From an uncultured Christensenella sp. (lineage in GTDB: Bacteria; Bacillota; Clostridia; Christensenellales; Borkfalkiaceae), in contig CAJTXM010000003.1 in NCBI GenBank assembly GCA_910583545.1, forward strand, positions 1 to 64,000: a DNA stretch of 64,000 bases, given 5' to 3'. The notes beneath the pieces were generated by a model. That model saw nothing but the letters and a program-made list of their open reading frames with translations. It did not search any database and was not told where the DNA came from. A program made the position numbers and the translations under genes. Shown here in pieces: positions 41,996 to 51,702 of this stretch. The first letter of the stretch is position 1. Every line of letters begins with the position of its first letter.

Positions 41996-43239
41996 GTGCA
42001 GATTGTATACAAGGCAATAGACGAGCTGAAACCGTACAAGCGCAACCCACGCAACAACGACGGGGCGGTCGACGCAGTCGCAGCGAGCATAAAAGAATTC
42101 GGGTTCAAAGTTCCGATCGTAATCGATACGGACGGAGAGATTATCGCGGGACATACAAGGCTGAAAGCGGCGCAGAAGCTCGGACTTGCCGAAGTGCCGT
42201 GCATAATAGCGGACGACCTAACGCCCGACCAAATAAAAGCGTTTCGCCTTGCGGACAACAAGACCGCCGAGCTTGCAGAATGGGACTTCGAGCTTTTACA
42301 GTTAGAGCTTGAGGACATAAAGCTCGATATGTCGGACTTCGGGTTCGATACCACAACCACACCCGGCGAGCCGTACGAGGACAACTACGAGCCGGAGCCG
42401 CCCGCAGAGCCGAAAACGAAACCGGGCGAAATGTTCAAGCTCGGCAAGCACTACCTTTTGTGCGGCGACGCTACAAGCGCAGCGAGCTACGCAAGGCTCA
42501 CGGGGGGGGGGGTGTACTCGATTTACTATTGACCGACCCGCCGTATAACGTAGACTACGAGGGCAAGACAAAGGACAAACTGAAAATCGAGAACGACAAA
42601 AAGGACGATGCGTCCTTTTTTGAATTTTTGAGTGACGCATTCGAGAACGCCGCCGAAGCATTAAAGCCGGGCGGCGTTTGGTATATATTCCACGCAGACA
42701 GCGAGGGCGAGAACTTCCGCCGAGCGGCGCGCGAGAAGTTGGGAAAGGTAAGGCAATGCCTTGTATGGAATAAAAACACCATAGTCCTCGGTCGCCAAGA
42801 CTACCAATGGAAGCACGAGCCGTGCCTCTACGGTTGGAAAGACGGGGCGGCGCATTACTTCGTCGACGACAGGACGCAGGCAACCGTTTACGAAGATAAA
42901 GGAATCGACCTTAAAAAGCTGAAAAAGGACGAAGCCATAAAGCTCTTGCAAGACATATTCAGCGACAAGCAAAGCACGACGGTCATTAACGAGGACAAAC
43001 CCGCACGGAGCGCAGAACACCCCACAATGAAGCCCGTCAAATTGCTTGCAAGACTAATACGCAACAGCACCCACCCGGGCGAAACGGTACTCGACCCGTT
43101 CGGCGGGAGCGGTTCAACGCTGATCGCCTGCGAACAACTCGGGCGCATTTGCTACACAATGGAATTCGACCCGAAATATTGTGACGTAATAATCGACCGT
43201 TGGGAAAAGCTGACGGGCGAAAAGGCAGTAAAAATATGA
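41996..43239 (+). pseudogene. ParB-domain / N6-N4 DNA methyltransferase, frameshifted at a G11 tract (possibly phase-variable)
   Basis: Two frames make one protein. Frame one (GTG 41996 to TGA 42532) holds a ParB/sulfiredoxin-like domain (ELKPYKRNPRNND, GEIIAGHTRLKAAQKLGL) and runs to the G11 tract. Frame two carries on with LLLTDPPYNVDYEGK (motif IV, DPPY), and FGGSGSTLIACEQLGR (motif I), a beta-class adenine/cytosine-N4 methyltransferase, to 43239. With 11 G the frame breaks directly before DPPY; 9 or 12 would restore it. All other motifs are intact, arguing against an old pseudogene. Slippage (replication, transcription or -1 ribosomal) or a sequencing error are the options. Confidence 0.85.
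42502..42512 (+). repeat. G11 homopolymer at the methyltransferase frameshift
   Basis: Eleven consecutive G. It separates the ParB-domain frame from the catalytic frame. Confidence 0.9.
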
Positions 43240-44030
43240 TCGAGAAAGTAAACCCGAGCCACCCCGACAAGATAGCCGACCGCATAGCGGGCGCACTCGT
43301 CGACATGGCGTATATGAAAGACAAAGACCCGAAGATTGCGGTCGAGGTACTAATCGGACACGGCAAAGCCCACATAATAGCCGAAAGCTCGGTGGCGTTA
43401 CGCCCGGACGAAGTACAACGCGCCGTGGCGCGCATAGCGGGGGCGTGTGCGGTAGATTTCGCAAGATACGAGCAAGACTCCGCGCTCGCTAAAAATCAAA
43501 GCCGTGAGCCACGCTGTGGCGACAACGGAATATTCAAAGGAATTCCGCTAACGGACGAAGAACAGCGGGCGTCGTGGCTTGCAAGAGCCTTATACGACGA
43601 ATACGGCGCAGACGGTAAGTACATAGTAGACGGCGACAAAATAGTCGTCTGCCAGAGCCACGCAACCACGAACGAATTGCGGGAGAAGCTGACGCAGAAA
43701 GGCAGCAGAATCATAATAAACCCGCTCGGCGATTGGCTTGGCGGTTTGAACGTAGACACGGGAGCAACCAACCGAAAGCTCGGCAGCGATATGGGGCATT
43801 CGGTAACGGGCGGCGGTCTACACGGTAAAGACTTAACCAAGGCAGACGTGAGCGTCAATATATACGCATTCCTTAAAGCGCAGGAAACGGGCAAGCCCGT
43901 AGAGCTGTCCTGCGCCATAGGCGACACAACAATCGACGGAAAGCCCTACGCCGAAATAGTAGAGATAGCCAGACGCTATATAAACGATATCGGCGGTTTT
44001 GAAAAGTTTGCAGAGTGGGGGCTTTTCTAA
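43236..44030 (+). CDS. metK: Phage-encoded short S-adenosylmethionine synthetase
   Basis: 264 residues versus about 390 for cellular MetK. HPDKIADRIAGALVD (His9) matches the ATP/methionine-binding start, CGDNGIFKG the GDQGxMFGYA loop, and GGGLHGKDLTKADVSVNIYA the second MetK signature. Internal parts are shortened. It makes SAM from ATP and methionine. The start overlaps the methyltransferase stop (ATGA), tying SAM supply to the methyltransferase. Function is likely because the catalytic motifs remain. Confidence 0.88.
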   Translation: MIEKVNPSHPDKIADRIAGALVDMAYMKDKDPKIAVEVLIGHGKAHIIAESSVALRPDEVQRAVARIAGACAVDFARYEQDSALAKNQSREPRCGDNGIFKGIPLTDEEQRASWLARALYDEYGADGKYIVDGDKIVVCQSHATTNELREKLTQKGSRIIINPLGDWLGGLNVDTGATNRKLGSDMGHSVTGGGLHGKDLTKADVSVNIYAFLKAQETGKPVELSCAIGDTTIDGKPYAEIVEIARRYINDIGGFEKFAEWGLF

Positions 44031-44043
44031 ACGGAGGTACACA

Positions 44044-44451
44044 ATGGCAAACGAACAGAACCTTAAAAAGTTCGGGAAAGATAAGCCACCCTTAACCCAC
44101 GAAGAAGCCGTGAAGCAAGGACAGACGGGCGGCAAGGCAAGCGGCGAGGCGAGAGCCAAAGCAAAGACGTCCCGAGAGATAGTCGAACTGCTCGACAGCT
44201 TGCCGGTTAACGAAAACAACAACGCAATAATGGAAACGCTCGGCATTCCCGAAGATATGCGGACGCGGCAAACGCTACGGCTGTTACAACTGCAGAAGAA
44301 AGCCGAGCAAGGGGACGCGGGGGCAAACAAGCTATTGCTCGAAATAAGAGGGGAAGCGGCGGCGTCGACCGTAAACCTTGAAGTCAATACCGAAGCGCGG
44401 GACGCATACGACCGAGCGGCGGCGGCTATCAAAAGGACGAAGAAGAAATGA
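44044..44451 (+). CDS. Terminase small subunit (probable)
   Basis: 135 residues: a basic Gly/Ala-rich N-terminus with GGKASGEARAKAKT, then helices. Not recognised by strict motifs, but it directly precedes and overlaps the large subunit (ATGA), the standard TerS position. TerS recognises the packaging site. Confidence 0.72.
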   Translation: MANEQNLKKFGKDKPPLTHEEAVKQGQTGGKASGEARAKAKTSREIVELLDSLPVNENNNAIMETLGIPEDMRTRQTLRLLQLQKKAEQGDAGANKLLLEIRGEAAASTVNLEVNTEARDAYDRAAAAIKRTKKK

Positions 44452-45866
44452 CATTCGACCAAGTGATATGGACGGACAAAATGCGGGCGATATTCGCAGA
44501 CGACGCACCGGTCATTCACTTATGCGGGGCAATGGGTACAAGTAAAACCCTTGTCGCCGGGCTTTTGTTTTTCGACCGGGTAATGAACGCACCCGCCAAC
44601 GTCAACCAATTTGCGATTATAGGCGTTTCGTCCGTACTCGTAAAGCGTAACTTCGTAGATAAGGCTGACAGCCTATACAACATACACCGCGGGCTTTGTA
44701 CGCCGTTCAGCGACGGGGACAAGGACGCGGCGGGTTCGCATTTCTGCATATACGGCAAGACGGGAAAGAAAATCGTCTACATAGCGGGTGCAGACAATAA
44801 AACGAGCTTCACAAACATTCTATCGCTTGACTTGGGCGGCATATTGCTCGACGAGCTATCGGTGCTACACCCCGACGTGTGGCGCGAAGCATACGGGCGC
44901 GTTCAGCGTTTGGCATACCGCGGGTGGTTGATAACGACGACCAACGGCGGCAACCCGGCGCAAGAGTTTTACGGCGAGCTTGTAAACCACTCAACGGTGC
45001 AGTTCCGCGACACCGTACCCAAAATCGAACTCGACGAAATGGTCGAGGACAGACCCGACGAGCATTACTATCATTTCAACCTACACGACGACTGCCCGCA
45101 CAAAACAGCCGAGCAGACCGAAAGGCTTTGCAATAGCTACCCCGTCGGGAGTTTCTACCACTATTCCAAAATACTCGGGTGCAGGGGCTACGCAGAGGGC
45201 GCGCTGTACGCACAGCTTCTCGGGGACGTTGAGGTCGTAGACTTCGACGACTTGAACCTTTCCGCATTTGAGGAAGTAGTCGCCACGGTAGACGTTGGCG
45301 CAAGCGTGAACGGCGACGACGATAGCACGTCGCATACGATAGTCGCTATCGGCGGTTATACGAGGCAATACCACCGCGTCGTTGCGATAGCCTCGAAGAA
45401 AATCGAGAGCATAGAACACCGCGACATTATAGACGAAGCCGAGGAGTGGCTGTATAAGTATTGGCTTAAACTATACGGCAAGTTCAAGGCAATACTAATC
45501 GATAAAGCCGATTATAAGCTCGTCAGCACTTGGCAGAACCACAGCAGGTGGCGCGGCAAGATAAGCGTTCTCGGGTGCGTAAAGACCGTAAAAGACCTTT
45601 GCCCCGACCTACCCGCAAGGGCGGCGGTCAAGTGCCAACTTATGATGCGCAGCAAGCAATACCCGACAAGCCGAATTGTATGGTGCGACCCCGATATGCT
45701 TAAAGCCCACCGACAAATTCTGCAAGACAAGGACGGGTCGGAGTTAGACCAAGCCAACGTATGGCAGGACTACGCCGATTGCTTCTCGTACCTAATTTTA
45801 TGGCGCATAGTAAAGATACTTGCGGACAAGACAGACCGCAACAAAACACAAATTCAATTCTATTAG
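44448..45866 (+). CDS. terL: Terminase large subunit
   Basis: 472 residues. ATPase: Walker A GAMGTSKT (residues 27-34), Walker B GGILLDEL, coupling TTTNGG. Nuclease: VVATVDVGAS (first Asp), LIDKAD-type segment and late DYADCFSYLI. It pumps DNA into the prohead and cuts it. The Walker A is the relaxed form common in phage terminases. Confidence 0.95.
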   Translation: MTFDQVIWTDKMRAIFADDAPVIHLCGAMGTSKTLVAGLLFFDRVMNAPANVNQFAIIGVSSVLVKRNFVDKADSLYNIHRGLCTPFSDGDKDAAGSHFCIYGKTGKKIVYIAGADNKTSFTNILSLDLGGILLDELSVLHPDVWREAYGRVQRLAYRGWLITTTNGGNPAQEFYGELVNHSTVQFRDTVPKIELDEMVEDRPDEHYYHFNLHDDCPHKTAEQTERLCNSYPVGSFYHYSKILGCRGYAEGALYAQLLGDVEVVDFDDLNLSAFEEVVATVDVGASVNGDDDSTSHTIVAIGGYTRQYHRVVAIASKKIESIEHRDIIDEAEEWLYKYWLKLYGKFKAILIDKADYKLVSTWQNHSRWRGKISVLGCVKTVKDLCPDLPARAAVKCQLMMRSKQYPTSRIVWCDPDMLKAHRQILQDKDGSELDQANVWQDYADCFSYLILWRIVKILADKTDRNKTQIQFY

Positions 45867-45877
45867 GAGGCAACCCA

Positions 45878-46189
45878 ATGGCAAAAAGAAAGCAGAAGAA
45901 CACCCCGGCGTTCAAGCTCACCCGCAAGGCGAACGACCACTTGAACAAGAACCTTGCGGCGATACGGGAGGGCATACTCAACGTATGCAAGATGCACACG
46001 CACGACAGCGACCCGTCCTTGACGCAAGAGGACTTCGAGGTTCTGTACATTGACAAAGTACTCGGGCAACCGATTACGGCTATTTCGGCAACAATAAGGA
46101 CGCTCGCCGAAGAATTAACCAAGCAAAAGGAAGCGGCTCTCGGGCAGCTTACCGGAAATAAAACAAATACGGAGGACACCCAAAAATGA
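45878..46189 (+). CDS. Small structural-region protein, unknown
   Basis: 103 residues from ATG 45878 (AGGAGG before it). Basic start, then helices. No family seen. Lies between terminase and portal, where small head-associated proteins occur. Confidence 0.65.
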   Translation: MAKRKQKNTPAFKLTRKANDHLNKNLAAIREGILNVCKMHTHDSDPSLTQEDFEVLYIDKVLGQPITAISATIRTLAEELTKQKEAALGQLTGNKTNTEDTQK

Positions 46190-46503
46190 AAACATTTACC
46201 AAAGGCACACTCACCACGACCGTGGACGACGACGACCGCAGAATTCCCGAATACCTTGCGAACGGTTGGAAAGAAACCACCACCGCCGAGAAAGCCAAAG
46301 ACGACGCGGACAAACGCATTGACAAGGCGATCGGCGAAGCAAACGAAAGCGAGGGAAAAGGCAAGGGTAAGGGCGGCGGCAAGGGTAAGAACAGCGCGCC
46401 CGACAAAAAGGTTAACGACGCAGTCGACGCAGCCAAAACCGCAGAGGGCGAGAGAGAAGCGGTCGACGACGGACTGATTAAAGCGGAGGCGGCGAAGAAA
46501 TGA
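46186..46503 (+). CDS. Small Lys/Gly-rich protein, unknown
   Basis: 105 residues. A short beta-like head (TFTKGTLTTTVDDDDRRIPEYLANGWKE), then a charged helix interrupted by a GKGKGKGGGKGK stretch. ATGA overlap with its upstream gene and with its downstream neighbour. Unknown function, possibly DNA- or scaffold-binding. Confidence 0.6.
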   Translation: MKTFTKGTLTTTVDDDDRRIPEYLANGWKETTTAEKAKDDADKRIDKAIGEANESEGKGKGKGGGKGKNSAPDKKVNDAVDAAKTAEGEREAVDDGLIKAEAAKK

Positions 46504-46703
46504 GCGACGTACGAAGCGACAGCCGAATCTGCATACAGGACAAAAGCGGCACGATTAAAACCGTAATATTCGAGGAAGATTACGAACGCTTGGGTTACAA
46601 GAAAAACGGGTGGACGGTCGTCACGGACGATTGGACGAAAGAGCGCACGGTCAAGCAACCCGTGGACGCTTCAAAGGAAATGAAGCTGACCGCGCTCAAA
46701 TAA
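46500..46703 (+). CDS. Small protein, unknown
   Basis: 67 residues. CIQDKSGTIKTVIFEEDYERLGYKKNGW resembles the beginning of the preceding protein (a residue pattern ending in a Gly-Trp turn), suggesting a related small fold. Precedes the portal gene. Confidence 0.6.
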   Translation: MSDVRSDSRICIQDKSGTIKTVIFEEDYERLGYKKNGWTVVTDDWTKERTVKQPVDASKEMKLTALK

Positions 46704-46721
46704 AGAGAGAGGGCAACACAC

Positions 46722-48470
46722 ATGGACGAAATCAAAAACCCGTACCAAATGGACTTGATAGAAGCCAACAAAACGAAGCTATACAATCAAGGCGCGTTCT
46801 GGGCGTTCAATACGGCGAAATACCGGGCGTTGCTTTCTAACGACCCGACCGTTATCAAATATTGGTACAAGCACGAAGCGGGAAAGTTCTTCCCGGACGT
46901 GTACAAGATAACCGAGCTGCAGCGTTCGTTTTACTACGGCGACGAGTTCGTGGAAAACGCCGAGGAGTTCTTCGGCATAATTCCAATGATATGCGAGAGC
47001 ATAGCAAAGCTCGTATGCGGCAGCGGGTACGATTTCGCCGACAACGTGCCGCCCGAGATAAAGAACCGCTTACAGCCGATACTCGACGAAAACGAGTTCG
47101 ACACCGAAGTCTTAAAGTCGAGTATGATCGAAACGCTCGGGCTTGGGGACGCGGCGTGGCACGTATACTTTGACAACGAAATATCGAGCCTGCCGATTAT
47201 AGAGCTTGTACCACCCGAACGGCTTGCGTTAAAAAAGAAAGGAAACCGCGTCATTGAATACACGGTCAAACAGCAGGTCGTGCTGAACGACGAGCCGCAG
47301 CCGTACGAATTACACACGGTATACACCCGCCGAAAGAAAAAGGTCGAAGTCAACGGGGCGACCCGCTACGTGGACGACGGAATTTTACAGCGACACCGCA
47401 TATTTGACGGGTCGCGTTTCCAAGACAACAACACCGAACTGAAGAAGCAAATTTTTACGGCGTACGGAGTACAAGAGCAGGCAGTCCTGCCTCTCGTAGA
47501 TTTCCCGATCGTATACTTGCCGAACAACCTAAACAACGCGCAAGGGGCGACCAGATGCACGGGCGCAAGACCGTACGGCGTAGTTTTCGGGCTTGATAGC
47601 GTGTCGGGGGCTATTGACGAAATTTTATCGAATTGCGTCGACACCGTACGCAAGTCGTTCCCGTATTTGCTAATCGACGAACAAATGATACCGTCGGACA
47701 TTACGGGCGACAAAGACAAAAGCGCGTTCAGCACCCGCAGGCATTCGTTCCTTTTACCGAAGAACGCAAAGGAAGCCGAAAAGCTGTTACAGCAGATACA
47801 AGCGAAGCTCAACACAACCGAGTTCGTCGACAGCGTGAAGTTTCAAATCAATATCGCCCTCAACAAAGTGGGCATAAACGCAGCCACGCTCGGCTTGCAG
47901 CTTTCGGGACACATAGAATCGGAGGCGACGCAGAACGCCAAAGAGCGAAACAGCATACGCACCCGTAACACGTTCGCCGCAGACTACCAACGCCACCTCG
48001 AAAAGCTATTCGCCGTATTGCTTCAGTACGAAGATTACATTAACGGCAACACGATAGCGACCGACGAAAGCACCGGCGAAACGGCGGTGGTCGCCGACGA
48101 ATACCACGGAATAAAAGCAACGTTCCGCAAGTACATAGTCGACACCCCCGAGGAAGTCAGCAAGGTTCTCGCCGAGAAAGTACGCGCCAACCTTATGAGC
48201 ATTTTTGCGGCGGTAAGAGAGCAGCACCCCGAGTGGGACGACGAGGCAATCTACAAGGAAACAAACCTTATCTACGCCGAGAAAGCGGGCGCAGCTATGC
48301 AAATCGTAGACCCCACAAAACCGCCCGAGGAAAGCGTCGTTATATCGCCCGAAGAAAAGGGCGAGGGAAACCCCGCAGAGGGCGCAGGAAAGGGCTTGCA
48401 AGACACGGACGACCCCGACGACGGGGAACAAGCCGACGACAAGCAAAAGGGCGAGAAATCGCCAAAATAA
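46722..48470 (+). CDS. Portal protein
   Basis: 582 residues. N-terminal YYKHEAGKFF-like and YGDEFVENAEEFFGIIPMICESIAKLVCGSGYDF regions, central beta/clip (RLALKKKGNRVIEYT), long helices near 330-470 and an acidic Glu/Asp/Gly-rich tail, as in SPP1-type portals. It forms the dodecameric DNA entry ring. Position after TerL and before scaffold and capsid supports it. Confidence 0.88.
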   Translation: MDEIKNPYQMDLIEANKTKLYNQGAFWAFNTAKYRALLSNDPTVIKYWYKHEAGKFFPDVYKITELQRSFYYGDEFVENAEEFFGIIPMICESIAKLVCGSGYDFADNVPPEIKNRLQPILDENEFDTEVLKSSMIETLGLGDAAWHVYFDNEISSLPIIELVPPERLALKKKGNRVIEYTVKQQVVLNDEPQPYELHTVYTRRKKKVEVNGATRYVDDGILQRHRIFDGSRFQDNNTELKKQIFTAYGVQEQAVLPLVDFPIVYLPNNLNNAQGATRCTGARPYGVVFGLDSVSGAIDEILSNCVDTVRKSFPYLLIDEQMIPSDITGDKDKSAFSTRRHSFLLPKNAKEAEKLLQQIQAKLNTTEFVDSVKFQINIALNKVGINAATLGLQLSGHIESEATQNAKERNSIRTRNTFAADYQRHLEKLFAVLLQYEDYINGNTIATDESTGETAVVADEYHGIKATFRKYIVDTPEEVSKVLAEKVRANLMSIFAAVREQHPEWDDEAIYKETNLIYAEKAGAAMQIVDPTKPPEESVVISPEEKGEGNPAEGAGKGLQDTDDPDDGEQADDKQKGEKSPK

Positions 48471-48537
48471 CAACGGTATTGACCTTTACGGTTAAATATA
48501 AAAATCAGTCACCCAGACGTTAAAGGAGGAACAAACA

Positions 48538-49290
48538 ATGGACGGACAAGTTCAGCAACCCAACGAGGGAGAAGTTAAGAACCCGGGCGAAGTAAAAGTG
48601 GAAGCACAACCCCAAGCGGAAGCGCAGCCCACCGAACAGCCCAAGACCACGGAGAATCCCGCCGTGGAAGAAACGGACGCAGGAGCGCAGGGCAAGGAAG
48701 AACCCAAAGCCGAGCCGAAGAAAGAAGAACCGGCGCGCGAAATGACCGCAGAGCAATTCGACTTATACAACGAAACGCTCCGTCGCATTTCCAAAACGGC
48801 AAAGGCAAGCCTGCCCGACCGGTACAACGCTTTTGAGGACACCGAAGTTAAAATGCTCGTAAAGCAGAAAGTCATGCAGGGCGAAACGCCGAGCGTGAAA
48901 GAGCTTGCGGCGGGCGTAGTAACGAGGTTGACGAAAAAGGAAGAACCGACCGCGCAACCGAGTACGGAGCAACCGAAAGCAAAGACCGACCCCGCCGACG
49001 AGGTATTGAACCTCAAAGCAGAGAACGCCTTGCTTAAAGCCGGTATAACGACCGAGCGAATCGAAGCGGCGAAGAAGTTATTTATTGCCGAGGGCGCAGA
49101 CTTCGGCAAGGTAGACGAGTTCGTCGCAAAATACCCCGAGTGGAAAGCGCAGGAGGGGGCGCGCGTGGTGCTTTCAAAAGCACCGCCCCTCGCTGACAAA
49201 ACAGTTGCAACCCCCGGCGGTCAGCCCGTGCTTAACGACTTTGAAAAAGCAGTCGCAGCGGCACGGAAAAAAGCAGGGTTGCCCGATTAA
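48538..49290 (+). CDS. Scaffold protein (probable)
   Basis: 250 residues: a long Glu/Pro/Gln-rich disordered start, then helices (MTAEQFDLYNETLRRISKTAKASL, EVLNLKAENALLKAGITTERIEAAKKLFI). This composition and the place directly before the capsid gene match phage scaffold proteins. Confidence 0.8.
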   Translation: MDGQVQQPNEGEVKNPGEVKVEAQPQAEAQPTEQPKTTENPAVEETDAGAQGKEEPKAEPKKEEPAREMTAEQFDLYNETLRRISKTAKASLPDRYNAFEDTEVKMLVKQKVMQGETPSVKELAAGVVTRLTKKEEPTAQPSTEQPKAKTDPADEVLNLKAENALLKAGITTERIEAAKKLFIAEGADFGKVDEFVAKYPEWKAQEGARVVLSKAPPLADKTVATPGGQPVLNDFEKAVAAARKKAGLPD

Positions 49291-49318
49291 AATTTTTCAA
49301 TAACAAGGAGAAACAAAA

Positions 49319-50353
49319 ATGGCAATTACTTTAGGTGATGCATTCCAGAATTGGAATCCCGATACCAAACTTCCCACCGCGGGCGCAAAGGTAGACGGCG
49401 GCGTTATTGCAATGCTCGAGCCGAATATCTTCCGCAACAAGGTTATGCTTCCCGGCGTAACGTTCGCAACCGACGTCGAGTCGCTTATGATTGACAACAA
49501 ATTCGCAGTTGCATTCATTCGTAAGCTCGACAAGGTAAAGGTTACGCTCACGAAAGCAACCGCAGACGGAGCGTTCCGCGTCGTACCCACGCAGTCCGAC
49601 GGCGACTTTATCGAAGTCAAGTGCAACGACGTATTAAAGGTTGCGGAGGTCGTAAACGAGCCGATCGACGAGGCGAGAGTCAGCGGCAAGACCGCAGACA
49701 GAGTCGCGCTCGCTTCGGAGAGCTACGACGAAATCAAAGAGCTTCGCTACCTTTCGTACCTTATCAACGGTGGCGGCTCGCCCGACGCAACGGACGTGGG
49801 CGCACCCGCGTCCTCGAACACGACGAGATGCACCAAGGACAACGTCCTCGATAACATTATCGACGACAGAGCGACGCTCCGCAAGGCGGGCGCAGACCCC
49901 GACACGCTGATTATTTCCGAAGATACCGACGCGGTATTTTTGAAGTATATCGGCAGCCGTAACTACTTCAGCGTTGCAAGCGCAAGCGAAACCGCCGTAT
50001 TCGGTCAGGTATTCGCGGGTACGCTTTTCAGCGGCAAGGTTCGCGTGTTCACGTCGAACGCAGTCGGGCAGGACAACTCGACGCTCGTCGGCATTTCCGC
50101 AACCGCGCCCACCGACGCAACCGAAAAGGCAGAGTGGGAAAAGGAAAAGGCTCTGTGGGATTGGAGCAAAATCGAGTACATTTTGTACGACCACAAAACG
50201 CTTTGCATTATCAACGTTGCGCGCTATATCGGTTTAATCGATTACAGCGCAATCGAGCATAACAGCAGCCTTATTTCGATTTTGACCGTTTGCGGCGGAC
50301 GCATTCGCAATACGAAAAAGGCACTTGCAAAGAAGTACACTACGGCGTCTTAA
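49319..50353 (+). CDS. Major capsid protein
   Basis: 344 residues, HK97/P22-like: starts AITLGDAFQNWNPDTKL, has IDNKFAVAFIRKLDKVKVTLTKA, and a long acidic-lipped A-domain region with EKAEWEKEKALWDWSKIEYILYDHKTLCIINV. GGAG ribosome-binding site. A terminator-like hairpin follows at once, as is common after capsid genes. Confidence 0.87.
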   Translation: MAITLGDAFQNWNPDTKLPTAGAKVDGGVIAMLEPNIFRNKVMLPGVTFATDVESLMIDNKFAVAFIRKLDKVKVTLTKATADGAFRVVPTQSDGDFIEVKCNDVLKVAEVVNEPIDEARVSGKTADRVALASESYDEIKELRYLSYLINGGGSPDATDVGAPASSNTTRCTKDNVLDNIIDDRATLRKAGADPDTLIISEDTDAVFLKYIGSRNYFSVASASETAVFGQVFAGTLFSGKVRVFTSNAVGQDNSTLVGISATAPTDATEKAEWEKEKALWDWSKIEYILYDHKTLCIINVARYIGLIDYSAIEHNSSLISILTVCGGRIRNTKKALAKKYTTAS

Positions 50354-50371
50354 AGAACAAAACGGAACAAC

Positions 50372-50400
50372 GGGAGCGGGGCGACCTGCTCCCTTTGATT
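50372..50400 (+). terminator. Terminator-like hairpin after the capsid gene
   Basis: GGGAGC (50372-50377) / GCTCCC (50388-50393), then TTTGATTT. Moderate strength; may lower expression of the downstream genes relative to capsid. Confidence 0.6.
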
Positions 50401-50428
50401 TCGTTACACCAAAACGGAGGAATGCAAA

Positions 50429-50734
50429 ATGAACAATATCGACAGATATATGAGCCGACTTAACGACAGGGTTATGAGCGGCGCACAACACGCCCTCGAC
50501 GAATTGGGCTACGCCCTCGACGAAATGCAAATGGCAGCCGACGAGAACCCCGAGCGCGAGGATATAAAGGCTTGCGTCGCCGAGGTTAAGGCAAAGAGCA
50601 AAAAGGCGTTAACCGAGTGCTGGGCGGCGGCGAACCATTGGAGCGAACACTTCGAGGGTTTGAACAACGGCGACGAGTCGGACGACGAACCCGAGGAAAA
50701 GAAAAAGCCCGCCGACGATACGGACGGAGATTAA
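50429..50734 (+). CDS. Small virion-region protein, unknown
   Basis: 101 residues, mostly helical, acidic tail (DESDDEPEEKKKPADDTDGD). Good GGAGG site. Located between capsid and connector genes. Possibly a head decoration or completion protein. Confidence 0.65.
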   Translation: MNNIDRYMSRLNDRVMSGAQHALDELGYALDEMQMAADENPEREDIKACVAEVKAKSKKALTECWAAANHWSEHFEGLNNGDESDDEPEEKKKPADDTDGD

Positions 50735-50752
50735 CACGGGAGGTGCGAAGCT

Positions 50753-51145
50753 ATGCCGAGTAGAATTATATCGGTCAGCTACGGACACGGTTCGCCGAGC
50801 GGGAAGCTGTACGATTACGAAACCGACAAAAACTATCGCACCGGCGACGTCGTAGTCGTACCCGTAGAACACGCCAAAAGCCACAAGCTGTACAATACGC
50901 TTGCGGTCGTACAGCTTACCACCGACGAGGGAACGGCGAAGTGGGAGCAGAAAGCAGACAACTTGACCGACCCCAACAAAGACATTAGACCGAAGAACGT
51001 CAGCCAAAGGCTCGAAATTGCCCAACAGCAAGGGCTTGACGTTTCGAGCCAACGCGACGTTACGGTGCGAACGCTCCCGGGCTACAAGACCCGAGAAAGC
51101 AACGAGAAGTGGTCGACGGGCAGTCGACTTATATCGAGGAGTTAA
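50753..51145 (+). CDS. Virion-region protein, unknown
   Basis: 130 residues. The N-terminal half is beta-rich with SVSYGHGSPSGKLYDYETDKNYRTGDVVVVPV, the second half Lys/Glu/Gln-rich. No family recognised. The place suggests a head-tail joining role. Confidence 0.6.
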   Translation: MPSRIISVSYGHGSPSGKLYDYETDKNYRTGDVVVVPVEHAKSHKLYNTLAVVQLTTDEGTAKWEQKADNLTDPNKDIRPKNVSQRLEIAQQQGLDVSSQRDVTVRTLPGYKTRESNEKWSTGSRLISRS

Positions 51146-51147
51146 CC

Positions 51148-51693
51148 ATGCAACAGCAAAACGACAACAGCGCGCTTATAATTCCGTTCTACGACGAAAT
51201 ACCGAGCGACGCAAAATACCCGTGCGACACGGAGCGGTTGCGCTACGATAAAACCGACCACCGCTATTATTTGACGGACGCTGCCATTGAGTATTACGGA
51301 ATCGACTGCGAGCAGAGCGAGGTCAAAAGGCTGATACGCACGGCGACCGACCATATTTACAGCTATATCGCAGTAATGGCGCAGACCAAGTACAACCTTA
51401 TGTGTTACCGCATAGCGAAAAGCCTATTCGGGAGAGTAAAGACCGCCAAAGAGGGGCGGCTTGAAGTAGAGCGAATGCTTGTCAAGCAAGCCGAGTTTAT
51501 AAACGATTTCGGCGACGCAAAGCGCACCCCGAAAATGGTCGTCAACCCCGAGAGCGGACGTGTGCGCGATAACGACGTCGATTTGTCTACGGGCTATTGG
51601 CTCGACGACGAGGTTTTAATTTGGCTACGCACGAATTACCTTACCGACCCGAACGCAATCGGCGAATGGCGAATGCAGCTATCGGAATATTAG
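51148..51693 (+). CDS. Head-tail connector-like protein
   Basis: 181 residues from ATG 51148 (GAGGAG before it). Helical, with DHIYSYIAVMAQTKYNLMCYRIAKSLFG and a conserved-looking C-terminal WLRTNYLTDPNAIGEWRMQLSEY. The position and helix content suit an adaptor (gp6/gp15-type). Assignment by context. Confidence 0.6.
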   Translation: MQQQNDNSALIIPFYDEIPSDAKYPCDTERLRYDKTDHRYYLTDAAIEYYGIDCEQSEVKRLIRTATDHIYSYIAVMAQTKYNLMCYRIAKSLFGRVKTAKEGRLEVERMLVKQAEFINDFGDAKRTPKMVVNPESGRVRDNDVDLSTGYWLDDEVLIWLRTNYLTDPNAIGEWRMQLSEY

Positions 51694-51702
51694 GAGGGGA
51701 CA

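Noticed and set aside
48471..48537. Internal late promoter before the scaffold gene
   Set aside because: TTGACC and TATAAA-like boxes are present but only about 12 bp apart.
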